DNA of 26,699 nucleotides from JBMNKL01 sp050261495 (GTDB lineage: Bacteria; Bacillota; Clostridia; Acetivibrionales; DTU013), in assembly GCA_050261495.1 (NCBI GenBank), contig JBLNDI010000002.1:1-26699 (forward strand), written 5' to 3'. Positions 1-8,051 of the stretch are shown here, one piece after another; position 1 is the stretch's first letter, and every line of letters starts with the position of its first letter. The translations under genes and the position numbers were made by a program. A model generated the notes under the pieces. The model was not told where the DNA came from, did no database searches, and saw nothing but the letters and a program-made list of their open reading frames with translations.

Positions 1-146
1 AAATCTAGGATAATTTTATTGGAAAATTTTAAGGGAAATATTGGTGGATTTTAGGGGTGAGTAAATTAGCTTGCTCCTGAAATAGAGACCTCGAAAGCCA
101 TTCGAGTTTTCGAGAAGATTAATTTATAAATAAGGAGGAGAACGAT
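1..146. other. Leader region upstream of the transporter operon
   Basis: No gene is visible here, and no convincing sigma-A promoter pair was found. A short inverted repeat, CTCGAA at 90-95 with TTCGAG at 101-106 (a second TTCGAG lies at 109-114), sits about 35 bases before the start codon and could be a small hairpin or an operator. The AAGGAGG ribosome site at about 132-138 belongs to the next gene. The operon promoter may lie upstream of the window. Confidence 0.4.
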
Positions 147-1505
147 TTGAAAAAACTAGTCGCCCTATTAATGTGCGCAATACTGGTCGCCTCAATGCTG
201 GCAGGCTGCGGTAAAGCGCAGGAACCTGCTGATACTTCGACAACCCAGCCTGGAACAACCGAAGAGTCTGCATCGACTGAAGAGACAAAAGCCAAAGAGT
301 ATCCCAAGACTGAAATGACGTTAATGATGGTGTCCGGTGCTTCGAATGACGCGACAAACAAGATGCTCGCGAAAATCATTCCGGAATTCAATGAAAACAA
401 TGAGTTTAACACGACGATCGAGCATGTGACTTATGAAACAGAGCAATACAAATCAAAAATTGCGACCCTGATGGCTTCCAATGCACAACCAGATATATTC
501 TACACATGGGAAGCTGGATTCCTGAAGCCTTTTGTAGAAGCCGGAAAGGTTTATCCAATAGGAGATGCGCTTGAGAAGGATCCCGAATGGAAAGGGAGAT
601 TCCTTGAAGGCGTTTTTGGACCGCTAACTTTCGACGACGGGAAAATTTATGGTGTTCCAAACTTCCTTCAGTGTGGAGTGGTTTATTACAACACTAGATT
701 GTTTGAGGAAAATGGGCTTAAAGAACCTGAAACATGGGATGAATTCCTGCACATATGCGAAACTTTGAAGAGCAAAGGCATAATTCCTATATCAATGCCT
801 TCTCAGAAATCATGGATAGCAAGCCAGTTCCTGCAGGAGATGGCCAACGGGATAGGCGGCGCGGACCTGTTTAATAAACTTGTTAGCGGAGAAACGACCT
901 GGGACGACGAAAGGTTCATCCAGGCCGGCAAGGAGTTCCAAAGCCTTGTTAATAAAGGCTACTTCCAGGAAGGTTTTCTGGGTATGACCCAGGATGAGGG
1001 CCGTGATTTGTTTAAGAATGAAAAAGCAGCAATGTATTTCATGGGGTCTTGGGATACCGTAAATCTCACCGATCCTGCTGCGCCTGTTTCAAAGAACTTG
1101 GGCGTATTTAAGCTCACACCTATTAATCCTGAAAACAAGGGAACAATTTTAGGTTCGGTTGGGACCTGCTTCTCAATAAGCTCCACGGCAAAGTGCATAG
1201 ATGGGGCAATTGCTCTTGTGAAAAGAATGTCTGACCCGGATGTACAGGCAGGGTTCGCTTATGAGTACAAATATAATCTTGCAACAAATGTTAAGCTCGA
1301 TGAAAGCAAACTTAATCCGGTGCAACTGGAGATTCAATATATTCTGAATGATGTGACTACACTGACGCCATGGTATGACCGTGTATTTGGCGCCGGTGAA
1401 GGTACTGAGTTCAATAACGCAGCAATCGCAATCGCGTCTAATAAAGATGTTGAGGAGCAAATGAAAGCTCTTGCGGAATACGCAAAAGCCAACAGAGAAA
1501 GATAA
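147..1505 (+). CDS. Sugar ABC transporter substrate-binding lipoprotein
   Basis: A 452-residue extracellular solute-binding protein of family 1 (the COG1653 type), which captures a carbohydrate outside the membrane and delivers it to the permeases. The N-terminus is a lipoprotein signal: a KK pair, a hydrophobic stretch and the lipobox LAGC, with Cys21 as the lipidated residue, followed by a Thr/Ser/Glu-rich linker typical of Gram-positive anchored binding proteins. The start is a TTG, chosen because AAGGAGG lies 8 bases upstream and the lysine-rich signal begins there. The two permeases follow in the same direction. The ligand cannot be read from sequence; the neighbouring enzymes suggest a sugar acid, polyol or small sugar. 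No ATPase gene accompanies the set. Confidence 0.9.
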   Translation: MKKLVALLMCAILVASMLAGCGKAQEPADTSTTQPGTTEESASTEETKAKEYPKTEMTLMMVSGASNDATNKMLAKIIPEFNENNEFNTTIEHVTYETEQYKSKIATLMASNAQPDIFYTWEAGFLKPFVEAGKVYPIGDALEKDPEWKGRFLEGVFGPLTFDDGKIYGVPNFLQCGVVYYNTRLFEENGLKEPETWDEFLHICETLKSKGIIPISMPSQKSWIASQFLQEMANGIGGADLFNKLVSGETTWDDERFIQAGKEFQSLVNKGYFQEGFLGMTQDEGRDLFKNEKAAMYFMGSWDTVNLTDPAAPVSKNLGVFKLTPINPENKGTILGSVGTCFSISSTAKCIDGAIALVKRMSDPDVQAGFAYEYKYNLATNVKLDESKLNPVQLEIQYILNDVTTLTPWYDRVFGAGEGTEFNNAAIAIASNKDVEEQMKALAEYAKANRER

Positions 1506-1522
1506 GCACATGTTGTTATGTT

Positions 1523-1550
1523 GAAGGAATCGGAATTCTCCGATTCCTTC
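1523..1550 (+). other. Intercistronic stem-loop after the binding protein gene
   Basis: A perfect 12-bp stem (arms 1523-1534 and 1539-1550) with the four-base loop ATTC lies between the binding-protein stop and the permease ribosome site. There is no T-run after it, so it is not a classical terminator. Such hairpins commonly protect the 3' end of the binding-protein message, giving more binding protein than permease. That role is inferred. Confidence 0.7.
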
Positions 1551-1583
1551 AATTAACGAAAGCATTGCAGCCGGAGGTAAATC

Positions 1584-2465
1584 ATGAATAAAGTCCTGGG
1601 GAACAAAAAGTATATTGCAGTATTTGTTCTACCGACCTTTGCACTCTATACGGTATTCGTCCTGTTTCCTATAGTGTACAATATTGTTTTGAGCCTGTTC
1701 AAAACTGATTTGATGAGCAAGTTTGAGTTTATTGGGTTGGACAATTATATCAACTTATTTCGGGACGGATTTTTTCTAATGTCATTAAGAAATAACTTGA
1801 TATTGGTTGCAGGATCGCTCATCGCACATTTGGGTCTGGGGTTGGTTTTTGCAAACGCTTTGTTTATTAAAATAAGAGGTTCGGAGTTTTTTAAAACTAT
1901 ATTTTTCCTACCAGTAGTAATATGCGGTGCAGCGGTTGGAATAATGTTCATTTTTATATACAATTCAGAGTTTGGACTTGTAAATAAATTTTTGGAATTA
2001 ATCAACCTCAGCCAGCTTAAGCGTTCGTGGCTCAATGAAACCGATACCGTAATGCTGGCGCTCACATTTGTTGTCATGTGGCGGTTCGTTGGTTACCATA
2101 TGGTCATCCAGCTTGCAGCCATGAAGTCGATACCCGTTGAATTATTTGAAGCAGCCTCAATTGACGGGGTATCTCAGTGGCAAAAATTTACAAAGATTAC
2201 TTTTCCTTTGATAAAGAATATTTTCAGCATTGATGCGGTTATTGTCATAACCGGATCATTAAAGTATTACGATTTGATTTATGCTATGACAAAGGGCGGG
2301 CCGAGTCATGCTAGTGAGGTGCTTGCAACCTATATGTACTTCCAGGGCTTCAGAAATATTAAGTTTGGCTATGCAAGCGCAATCGGCACTGTCATGCTGT
2401 TGCTATGTATACTGACTATTTGGCTCGTGAATAGAGTTATCAGGACGGAGAGGATAGAATTCTAA
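1584..2465 (+). CDS. Sugar ABC transporter permease (MalF-like)
   Basis: A 293-residue inner-membrane permease of the binding-protein-dependent sugar transport family (MalF/UgpA type). It has an N-terminal hydrophobic helix (about residues 12-32) and further membrane segments. The cytoplasmic EAA loop (EAASIDGVSQWQKF, about residues 190-203), which docks the ATPase, is well preserved. GGAGG lies just before the ATG. It is the first of two permeases and should form a heterodimer with the next product. The substrate is unknown. Confidence 0.92.
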   Translation: MNKVLGNKKYIAVFVLPTFALYTVFVLFPIVYNIVLSLFKTDLMSKFEFIGLDNYINLFRDGFFLMSLRNNLILVAGSLIAHLGLGLVFANALFIKIRGSEFFKTIFFLPVVICGAAVGIMFIFIYNSEFGLVNKFLELINLSQLKRSWLNETDTVMLALTFVVMWRFVGYHMVIQLAAMKSIPVELFEAASIDGVSQWQKFTKITFPLIKNIFSIDAVIVITGSLKYYDLIYAMTKGGPSHASEVLATYMYFQGFRNIKFGYASAIGTVMLLLCILTIWLVNRVIRTERIEF

Positions 2466-2501
2466 GATTTTTTATTACAGCTATATTGTAAGGTGGAAAA
2501 A

Positions 2502-3332
2502 ATGAAAAGGAAAATGTCCTTAGGAAGAGCAATACTATTTGTCATAATGGTAATATTTTCGGCAATGTGTATATATCCGATTATATGGCTCCTGATTAAT
2601 TCTTTGAAGGATAACTCGGAGATATTTATCAATCCATGGGGGTTACCAATTGAAGTAAAGTTTGAAAACTATAAAAGGGCTATTGTTGTCGGCAATGTTG
2701 GCGTTAATTTTTTAAATTCAATCTATATATCAACAGTGTCAGTAATAATTTCTATTCTTTTGAGTACTATGTGCTCGTATAGCCTTGTGCGAATGAAATG
2801 GAAATTGGCAAGCAAAGTCAGGGCATTGATAGTGGTCGGCATGAGTATACCGGCCTATGCCGCAATAGTTCCGCTGTTTTCATTGTTTTACAAACTGGGC
2901 ATCATAAATGAGTATCCGTCCGTTATAATTGCGCATATTTGTTTTGCGTTGCCCATGTCAGTTTTTATCATATCTGGATTTATGACCTCGATACCGAGTG
3001 AGCTGGAAGAAGCGGCGATAATTGACGGATGCAGTGTTTACGGAGTATTTTTTAAAGTTATTGTTCCGGTATGTAACGCATCCATAGCTACGGTTACGGT
3101 TATTAATTTTATAACGGTTTGGAACGATTTGCTCTTTCCACAGATATTCCTGTCGGATTCGGATATGATGCCGCTTCCGGTTGGATTGACAATGTTTAAT
3201 GATCTCTATTCAACTGATTATGTCGGACTTATTGCAGCGGTAATTATCACCATAATTCCCACAATAATTGTTTATACCATTTTGCATGATAAGATTATCG
3301 AGGGAATGACCGCAGGTGCCATAAAAGGATAA
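2502..3332 (+). CDS. Sugar ABC transporter permease (MalG-like)
   Basis: A 276-residue permease of the MalG/UgpE type, partner of the preceding permease. It begins with a basic stretch followed by a hydrophobic helix, and carries the EAA loop EEAAIIDGCSVYGVF in the second half. The ATG at 2502 is preferred over an in-frame GTG at 2493 because AAGGTGG lies 5-6 bases before the ATG and overlaps the GTG. It is the last gene of the transporter operon and is followed at once by a strong terminator. The operon has no ATP-binding subunit, so it probably uses a multitask ATPase of the MsmX/UgpC kind encoded elsewhere. Confidence 0.92.
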   Translation: MKRKMSLGRAILFVIMVIFSAMCIYPIIWLLINSLKDNSEIFINPWGLPIEVKFENYKRAIVVGNVGVNFLNSIYISTVSVIISILLSTMCSYSLVRMKWKLASKVRALIVVGMSIPAYAAIVPLFSLFYKLGIINEYPSVIIAHICFALPMSVFIISGFMTSIPSELEEAAIIDGCSVYGVFFKVIVPVCNASIATVTVINFITVWNDLLFPQIFLSDSDMMPLPVGLTMFNDLYSTDYVGLIAAVIITIIPTIIVYTILHDKIIEGMTAGAIKG

Positions 3333-3343
3333 AGTATAGAAGG

Positions 3344-3372
3344 AAAGGGGCGAATATTTCGCCCCTTTTTTA
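3344..3372 (+). terminator. Rho-independent terminator of the transporter operon
   Basis: An 11-bp GC-rich stem (AAAGGGGCGAA at 3344-3354 and TTCGCCCCTTT at 3358-3368, loop TAT) followed by a run of Ts. It separates convergent genes and overlaps the stop codon of the minus-strand dehydrogenase. The minus-strand T-run is interrupted, so it should end plus-strand transcripts better than minus-strand ones. Confidence 0.88.
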
Positions 3373-4413
3373 CGGGATAAAAATCATTTTGCCTGGACAT
3401 CCGTTTTTCAGGTCTTCAAATGCACGATTAAATTCCGAAAGGGGATATATACCTCCGATTACAGGCGTGATATCAATTCTTTTGGATTTAAGCATTTCTG
3501 TACATTGATACCAAGTTTCGTACATTAAACGGCCTGTTATACCGTTAACCTTAGCTTCTTTGTATATTATTGCTTCACTCAGATCAAGGGGTACACTTCC
3601 GCTTGGAAGACCGACAAAAGTGAAACGCCCCCCCTTTTTCAGCAATTTAAAGCCCTCCTGAATTGCACTTGCCACTCCTGTGAAATCGACCACCACATCC
3701 ACCCCACGGCCATGTGTCGCTTTCATGATTATTTGGTGGACATCTTCTTTTTTTGCATTAATAACTGTTGTGGCGCCCATTTTTTTAGCAATATCCAGCT
3801 TGTCGTCGAAAATATCAATTGCAAAAATTGGTGAAGCGCCACAAGCGGACGCCGCTCCGACACCCATCAATCCAATGGGGCCACAACCGTATATAACGCA
3901 GCTCTTTCCGCCTATTTCTCCTGAAAGTATTCCGTGTACGGCAACGCCCATAGGCTCAAGCATGGCGCCGATATTATCGTCTATATCATCATCAATTTTC
4001 CATACGCAATCCACAGGGACGGAAATATATTCTGCGAAGGAGCCGGGAGTGTGCACTCCCAGGATTTTCATACTTTCGCAAATGTGCTGATTTCCGGTAC
4101 GGCATTGGATGCAATTGTTGCATGGTATATGTGTTTCCCCTGCCACTCTGTCGCCTGCTTTGAAATTCTGGACATGTGAGCCAACTTCCACAATTTCACC
4201 TGAGAATTCATGCCCGAAAACCATTGGTGGTTTAAGTCGTTGCTTAGCATATTCAGTCCAGTCGTAAATATGTATATCTGTACCGCATATTGCAGTCCTC
4301 TTTACTTTCACAAGCACATCATCTGGGCCTATTTGAGGAATTGGCAAATCTTCACGATATTCGGCGCCAGGCTCCGGCTTGCTTTTTATTAGACCTTTCA
4401 TTGTACCTTTCAT
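3370..4413 (-). CDS. Zinc-dependent MDR dehydrogenase, threonine-dehydrogenase-like
   Basis: A 347-residue medium-chain NAD(P)-dependent zinc alcohol dehydrogenase. Visible features are catalytic Cys43 in ICGTDIHIYDW, His68-Glu69 in FGHEF, Glu153, the four structural-zinc cysteines 98/101/104/112, and the nucleotide loop GCGPIG (176-181). The IHIYDW segment and a C-terminal RLMYETWY stretch resemble L-threonine 3-dehydrogenase, so a vicinal hydroxy substrate is likely. In this island a polyol, tetrose or sugar acid is more plausible than threonine; this is inference. The start has AAGGAGG 8 bases upstream. It lies 45 bases downstream of pdxA and is probably co-transcribed with it. Confidence 0.85.
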   Translation of the reverse strand: MKGTMKGLIKSKPEPGAEYREDLPIPQIGPDDVLVKVKRTAICGTDIHIYDWTEYAKQRLKPPMVFGHEFSGEIVEVGSHVQNFKAGDRVAGETHIPCNNCIQCRTGNQHICESMKILGVHTPGSFAEYISVPVDCVWKIDDDIDDNIGAMLEPMGVAVHGILSGEIGGKSCVIYGCGPIGLMGVGAASACGASPIFAIDIFDDKLDIAKKMGATTVINAKKEDVHQIIMKATHGRGVDVVVDFTGVASAIQEGFKLLKKGGRFTFVGLPSGSVPLDLSEAIIYKEAKVNGITGRLMYETWYQCTEMLKSKRIDITPVIGGIYPLSEFNRAFEDLKNGCPGKMIFIP

Positions 4414-4458
4414 ATTGAATGCCTCCTTTTCGATTAAAATAATGATGATTCTTTGAGT

Positions 4459-5481
4459 TCACTTAGTTTTTACCATCCGAACCGCCATGTCAATAGCATC
4501 GATAAGGCTGGTTTCGTTCGCCTTTCCCTCGCCGGCGATTTCAAAGGCTGTTCCGTGATCAACGGAAGTCCTGATAATAGGCAATCCTACAGTGCAATTC
4601 ACACCGTTTAATGAGGTGAAAGTGCCTGTTCCAGAATCAAGGTTAAAGCCTAATAGTTTAATTGGAATATGGCCCTGGTCGTGGTACATTGCCACTACGA
4701 TATCGTATTGACCGGCAAGTGCTTTAACGAAAACAGTATCAGGCGGTACAGGACCTTCCACATCTATCCCTTCGGATTTTGCCTCCGATACAGCAGGAAT
4801 GATGCTTTGTGCTTCTTCATTTCCAAACAAACCGCCTTCAGAGCTGTGGGGGTTAAGCCCGGCTACAGCTATTTTGGGTCTGGCATAACCAAGCGTTTTC
4901 ATTGCGCTGTCAGCTAAATGGATTACATCAAGAACACGTTCACGTGTAATGAGATCACATGCTTTTCGCAGTGATACATGTGTTGTCACATGTATAACTT
5001 TGAGCTTTTCTGTTGAAAGAAGCATCGCGTATTTTGATGTTCCGGTCAGTTTTGCAAATATCTCTGTATGCCCTGAATAATGGTATCCTGCTTTGTTAAG
5101 TGATTCTTTATTAATTGGCCCTGTTACAACGGCATGAACTTTTTTGTCGAGAGCGAGGTTTATAGCCTTTTCAATGTAGGCATATGCCGCCTTGCCACAT
5201 ACAGGGCTAACCTTTTTGTATTCCCAGCTGCCTTTTTCTAAAAGTCCAAGATCTATTAAATCTATAACGCCTGGAGAACCGGAAGTTTCATCAACGTCGG
5301 CTATACGGTTAATTTTTAATGGGGAACCCGTAAATGTCAACGCATCTGATATTGCAGCCATATCTCCTATAACGACTGGTATACATCTATGAAAGATATG
5401 TTCATAGTTTAGCGCTTTAACTGCTATTTCAGGTCCTATACCGGCAGGGTCCCCCATGGTTATCGCGATTGTTGGTCTCAT
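4459..5481 (-). CDS. pdxA2: PdxA2-type 4-phospho-tetronate (4-phospho-D-threonate) dehydrogenase
   Basis: A 340-residue member of the PdxA family, metal- and NAD-dependent enzymes that oxidise a 4-phosphorylated hydroxy acid, after which it decarboxylates. The signature MGDPAGIGPEI is at residues 9-19. The metal ligands known from E. coli PdxA are present as His168 (THVSLR), His212 (LNPHSSEGG) and His267 (MYHDQGH). The start is the ATG with AGAGGA before it; a longer in-frame start exists upstream at 5556 but lies inside the promoter. No vitamin B6 genes are nearby. A DUF1537 kinase is encoded across the divergent promoter, and PdxA2 with that kinase is the established route from D-threonate to dihydroxyacetone phosphate and CO2. 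True PdxA of pyridoxal synthesis is the less likely alternative. Confidence 0.85.
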   Translation of the reverse strand: MRPTIAITMGDPAGIGPEIAVKALNYEHIFHRCIPVVIGDMAAISDALTFTGSPLKINRIADVDETSGSPGVIDLIDLGLLEKGSWEYKKVSPVCGKAAYAYIEKAINLALDKKVHAVVTGPINKESLNKAGYHYSGHTEIFAKLTGTSKYAMLLSTEKLKVIHVTTHVSLRKACDLITRERVLDVIHLADSAMKTLGYARPKIAVAGLNPHSSEGGLFGNEEAQSIIPAVSEAKSEGIDVEGPVPPDTVFVKALAGQYDIVVAMYHDQGHIPIKLLGFNLDSGTGTFTSLNGVNCTVGLPIIRTSVDHGTAFEIAGEGKANETSLIDAIDMAVRMVKTK

Positions 5482-5527
5482 ACTTATATCCTCTTTTTTT
5501 GTGCAAGATAAAGCAAGAACTGATTTT

Positions 5528-5556
5528 ATAATACCACAATGTGTATCAAATTGCAA
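5528..5556 (-). promoter_or_regulatory. Sigma-A promoter of the pdxA2-dehydrogenase operon
   Basis: On the minus strand, TTGCAA (5556-5551), a 17-bp spacer and TATTAT (5533-5528) form a good housekeeping promoter. The start codon is about 47 bases beyond the -10 box. It stands back to back with the plus-strand promoter, and no GG-N10-GC sigma-54 element is present in the divergent region. Confidence 0.7.
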
Positions 5557-5585
5557 TAAATAAGAAATTCAATTCCGGTATAACG

Positions 5586-5614
5586 TTGACTAATGAAACA
5601 TCTATTAATATAAT
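5586..5614 (+). promoter_or_regulatory. Sigma-A promoter of the dehydrogenase-kinase operon
   Basis: TTGACT (5586-5591), exactly 17 bases, then TATAAT (5609-5614): a near-consensus housekeeping promoter. The spacer contains TGAAACA, one half of the long inverted repeat described next, so a protein bound there should touch the polymerase footprint. The predicted leader to the start codon at 5708 is about 85 bases. Confidence 0.75.
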
Positions 5615-5678
5615 TATTATAATACAAATTGTTAAAATTAAATTATTCTCTATTTTAATTAATAGTGTTTCATATTAG
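5590..5678. promoter_or_regulatory. Paired inverted operator-like sites in the divergent promoter region
   Basis: The segment at 5590-5609 (CTAATGAAACATCTATTAAT) recurs in opposite orientation at 5658-5678 (on the minus strand CTAATATGAAACA followed by CTATTAAT). The two copies agree except for small indels, and the TGAAACA/TGTTTCA cores (5594-5600 and 5666-5672) are centred 72 bp apart, close to seven helical turns. One copy lies within the plus-strand promoter and the other in its leader. This looks like two operators joined by a loop. The cognate protein is inferred to be the PrpR_N-type regulator at 8052-9839. Confidence 0.6.
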
Positions 5679-5707
5679 AACATTAATTGACTATAAGGAG
5701 GAAAACC

Positions 5708-6733
5708 ATGCGATCAGCTTTTGTAACGGCTCCATATAGAGTCGAAATTATTGACATTCCGGAACCACAGGTTTCGGATGACAGTGTATTAATTCGTGTT
5801 CGTGCGGCAGGTATTTGCGGTTCGGATTTGCACCTTTACAAGGGGACACATGCGTTTCGCAAACCACCTGCTATTCTTGGACATGAGGTTACAGGCGATG
5901 TTGTAAAGATAGGCAAAAATGTTAAAGGACTAAAGGTAGGGGATCGTGTTACCGTTGAACCCCATATACCTTGTGGTGCATGCGAATACTGCAAATCCGG
6001 TAAAGTGAATTTGTGTCTGAACAAAATTGTACCGGGAACGGAAAAATGGACAGGAACATTTGTCGAATATTTTTGTGCGCCCGAAAGCAAAACGTATAAG
6101 ATTGTTGACCATATTTCATATGAAACAGGAGTTCTTATCGAGCCACTTGCAGTTGCTAATCACGCGTTGAACATGATAAAAGAGAGGCAAGGGAAGACTC
6201 TTGCAATACTTGGATCAGGAACTATAGGCCTTCTATCACTGGTGTCGGCATTGCAATCGGGGTTCTTAAAAATATATTGCACGGATACGATTCCTTTTAA
6301 TCTTGAATTTGCAAAAGAACTCGGCGCCTATAGAACAATAAATGTAAGAGAGGAAGACTGCGTCGAGATTATAAATAGGGAAACCAGCGGGAGAGGTGTT
6401 GATGCTGTTATTGTTGCAGCAGGCGCACCTGGTATCATTGACCAGGCTTCCCAAATCACATGCCGCACGGGAACCATAGTATTGGTAGCTATGATTACCG
6501 AAAAAATCCCTGTATACACTTACAACCTGGTCTTTAAGGAGCAGAAGCTATTCGGGGCAATGACATATACAACAGAGGATTTCAAGCAGGCAGTAGACAT
6601 GGTTAATGATGGCATGGATATATCAAAACTGGTTACACAAGCCTTGCCAATGTCACAAACCCAGGACGGACTTGAAATGTTAAGTAATAAAACGGAAAAT
6701 GTGGTCAAGATCATTGTGTATCCGGATAAGTAA
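5708..6733 (+). CDS. Zinc-dependent MDR alcohol/polyol dehydrogenase
   Basis: A 341-residue medium-chain zinc dehydrogenase, only distantly similar to the minus-strand one. It shows catalytic Cys37 in ICGSDLH, His59-Glu60 in LGHE, structural cysteines 89/92/95/103, and a Rossmann loop GSGTIG. The ATG at 5708 has ideal spacing after AAGGAGGA; a TTG at 5687 would extend the frame but precedes the ribosome site. The kinase gene follows after 38 bases. The sorbitol/threonine dehydrogenase superfamily fits oxidation of a polyol or sugar acid that feeds the tetronate pathway. The exact substrate is not deducible. Confidence 0.85.
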   Translation: MRSAFVTAPYRVEIIDIPEPQVSDDSVLIRVRAAGICGSDLHLYKGTHAFRKPPAILGHEVTGDVVKIGKNVKGLKVGDRVTVEPHIPCGACEYCKSGKVNLCLNKIVPGTEKWTGTFVEYFCAPESKTYKIVDHISYETGVLIEPLAVANHALNMIKERQGKTLAILGSGTIGLLSLVSALQSGFLKIYCTDTIPFNLEFAKELGAYRTINVREEDCVEIINRETSGRGVDAVIVAAGAPGIIDQASQITCRTGTIVLVAMITEKIPVYTYNLVFKEQKLFGAMTYTTEDFKQAVDMVNDGMDISKLVTQALPMSQTQDGLEMLSNKTENVVKIIVYPDK

Positions 6734-6771
6734 TTCGAGTTTGGATTAGGCATTTCAGGAGAATCGCATAA

Positions 6772-8037
6772 ATGATTAAACTTATGATAATCGCTGATGA
6801 CATTACAGGTGCAATTGATACCGGGGTACAATTTTCTAAAAAAGGAGTTCACGCGTTTGTAACGACTGAATTGAATGTTAACTTTAAAGAGCTTGACAGC
6901 AGTATAGAAGTGCTTATTGTTGATACAGAATCACGTCATATCAATGCGGTACACTCATACAGAAGAGTATACGATATTGTTAAAGATGCCGTTCAAAACG
7001 GTATAAGGAATTTTTACAAAAAAACGGATTCTATGCTTAGAGGAAATATCGGTGCCGAACTGACCGCATTGCTGCATGCAAGCAAAGCGAAACAGTTGAG
7101 CTTCATACCAGCTTATCCACAAATAAACCGTATAACCTGTAATGGAAACCAAATAATCGACGGGATACCGCTTGAACAAACAGCTCACGCAAAAGATCCA
7201 TTTAATCCGGTTTCAACAAGCAATATCTCTCAACTAATAAAACAGCAATCAAACGTCAATGTACGTCTTGTTAAGAGCTCTGACTATGAGCAAGCATTCA
7301 AAGGAAACTATGAGTTGCCTGAGATTGTTCTATTTGATGCAGGCAGTGTGGAAGAAATGGGCCAAATCGGAAAAATGCTTAAAGATGAAAATAAATTTGA
7401 TTTGGTGGCAGGATGTGCAGGGTTTGCCGAAGTTCTTGCAGAACTTTTCCATTTTAACGTAAAAAAAGAGTATATTAAGAAACGGGCTGAGAAGGTTCTC
7501 ATTATATCAGGCAGTCTAAACAGCGTTTCGATAGATCAGATTGAATTTGCTCAATCAAAAGGGGTCAAAGGCCATAAGCTTACCAGTGAACAAAAGCTCG
7601 ACAGTAAATATATGTTTAGCGAAGAGGGAGATACTCTGATCCGAAGGATATGCGATGGGCTTATTGCCGATGGACATTATATAATAACAGTGGCTTCGGG
7701 CCAATTAGAAAAAGATGAAGCAAAGGAATATGCACTTAAAAAAAGGCTGCCGATTGAGTCTCTAAATATGCAGATTGCCCGCAATATTGGATTTTTGGTT
7801 AAGAGGATTCTTGAAACAGTAGAAATTGATGCATTGGTGGTTTTCGGGGGAGATACACTAATGGGAATTATGGAGAAGCTCGGCTGTAAAGGCATTACTC
7901 CTCATAAAGAGATATTATCAGGTGTAGTCGTTTCTGATATAGTATCTGAGGGTCACAAGTTCCAGATAGTTTCTAAATCCGGTAGTTTTGGGGGAAGGGA
8001 CGTAATATTTGAAATATTGTCATTTCTCAGAGCATGA
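6772..8037 (+). CDS. DUF1537 four-carbon acid sugar kinase (DtnK/OtnK-like)
   Basis: A 421-residue kinase of the four-carbon acid sugar kinase family (formerly DUF1537). The N-terminal substrate domain starts with the hallmark ADDITGAID (residues 8-16), and KKTDSMLRGN lies near residue 85. The C-terminal nucleotide domain carries FGGDTL (358-363) and KSGSFGG (402-408). Family members phosphorylate D-threonate, D-erythronate, L-threonate-derived or 3-oxo-tetronate substrates at O4. Pairing with PdxA2 favours D-threonate kinase, and no aldolase or isomerase of the 3-oxo-tetronate branch is visible. It is the last gene of its operon and converges on the regulator with a 14-base gap and no obvious terminator. 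Confidence 0.85.
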   Translation: MIKLMIIADDITGAIDTGVQFSKKGVHAFVTTELNVNFKELDSSIEVLIVDTESRHINAVHSYRRVYDIVKDAVQNGIRNFYKKTDSMLRGNIGAELTALLHASKAKQLSFIPAYPQINRITCNGNQIIDGIPLEQTAHAKDPFNPVSTSNISQLIKQQSNVNVRLVKSSDYEQAFKGNYELPEIVLFDAGSVEEMGQIGKMLKDENKFDLVAGCAGFAEVLAELFHFNVKKEYIKKRAEKVLIISGSLNSVSIDQIEFAQSKGVKGHKLTSEQKLDSKYMFSEEGDTLIRRICDGLIADGHYIITVASGQLEKDEAKEYALKKRLPIESLNMQIARNIGFLVKRILETVEIDALVVFGGDTLMGIMEKLGCKGITPHKEILSGVVVSDIVSEGHKFQIVSKSGSFGGRDVIFEILSFLRA

Positions 8038-8051
8038 CGAATTTTCCTTGT

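Noticed and set aside
1173..1565. 130-codon minus-strand open frame opposite the binding-protein gene
   Set aside because: It is antisense to a well-supported lipoprotein gene, crosses its stop and the intergenic hairpin, and resembles no protein I recognise.
5482..5707. Search for a sigma-54 (-24/-12) promoter in the divergent region
   Set aside because: No GG-N10-GC pair was found on either strand, and two good sigma-A promoters are present instead.
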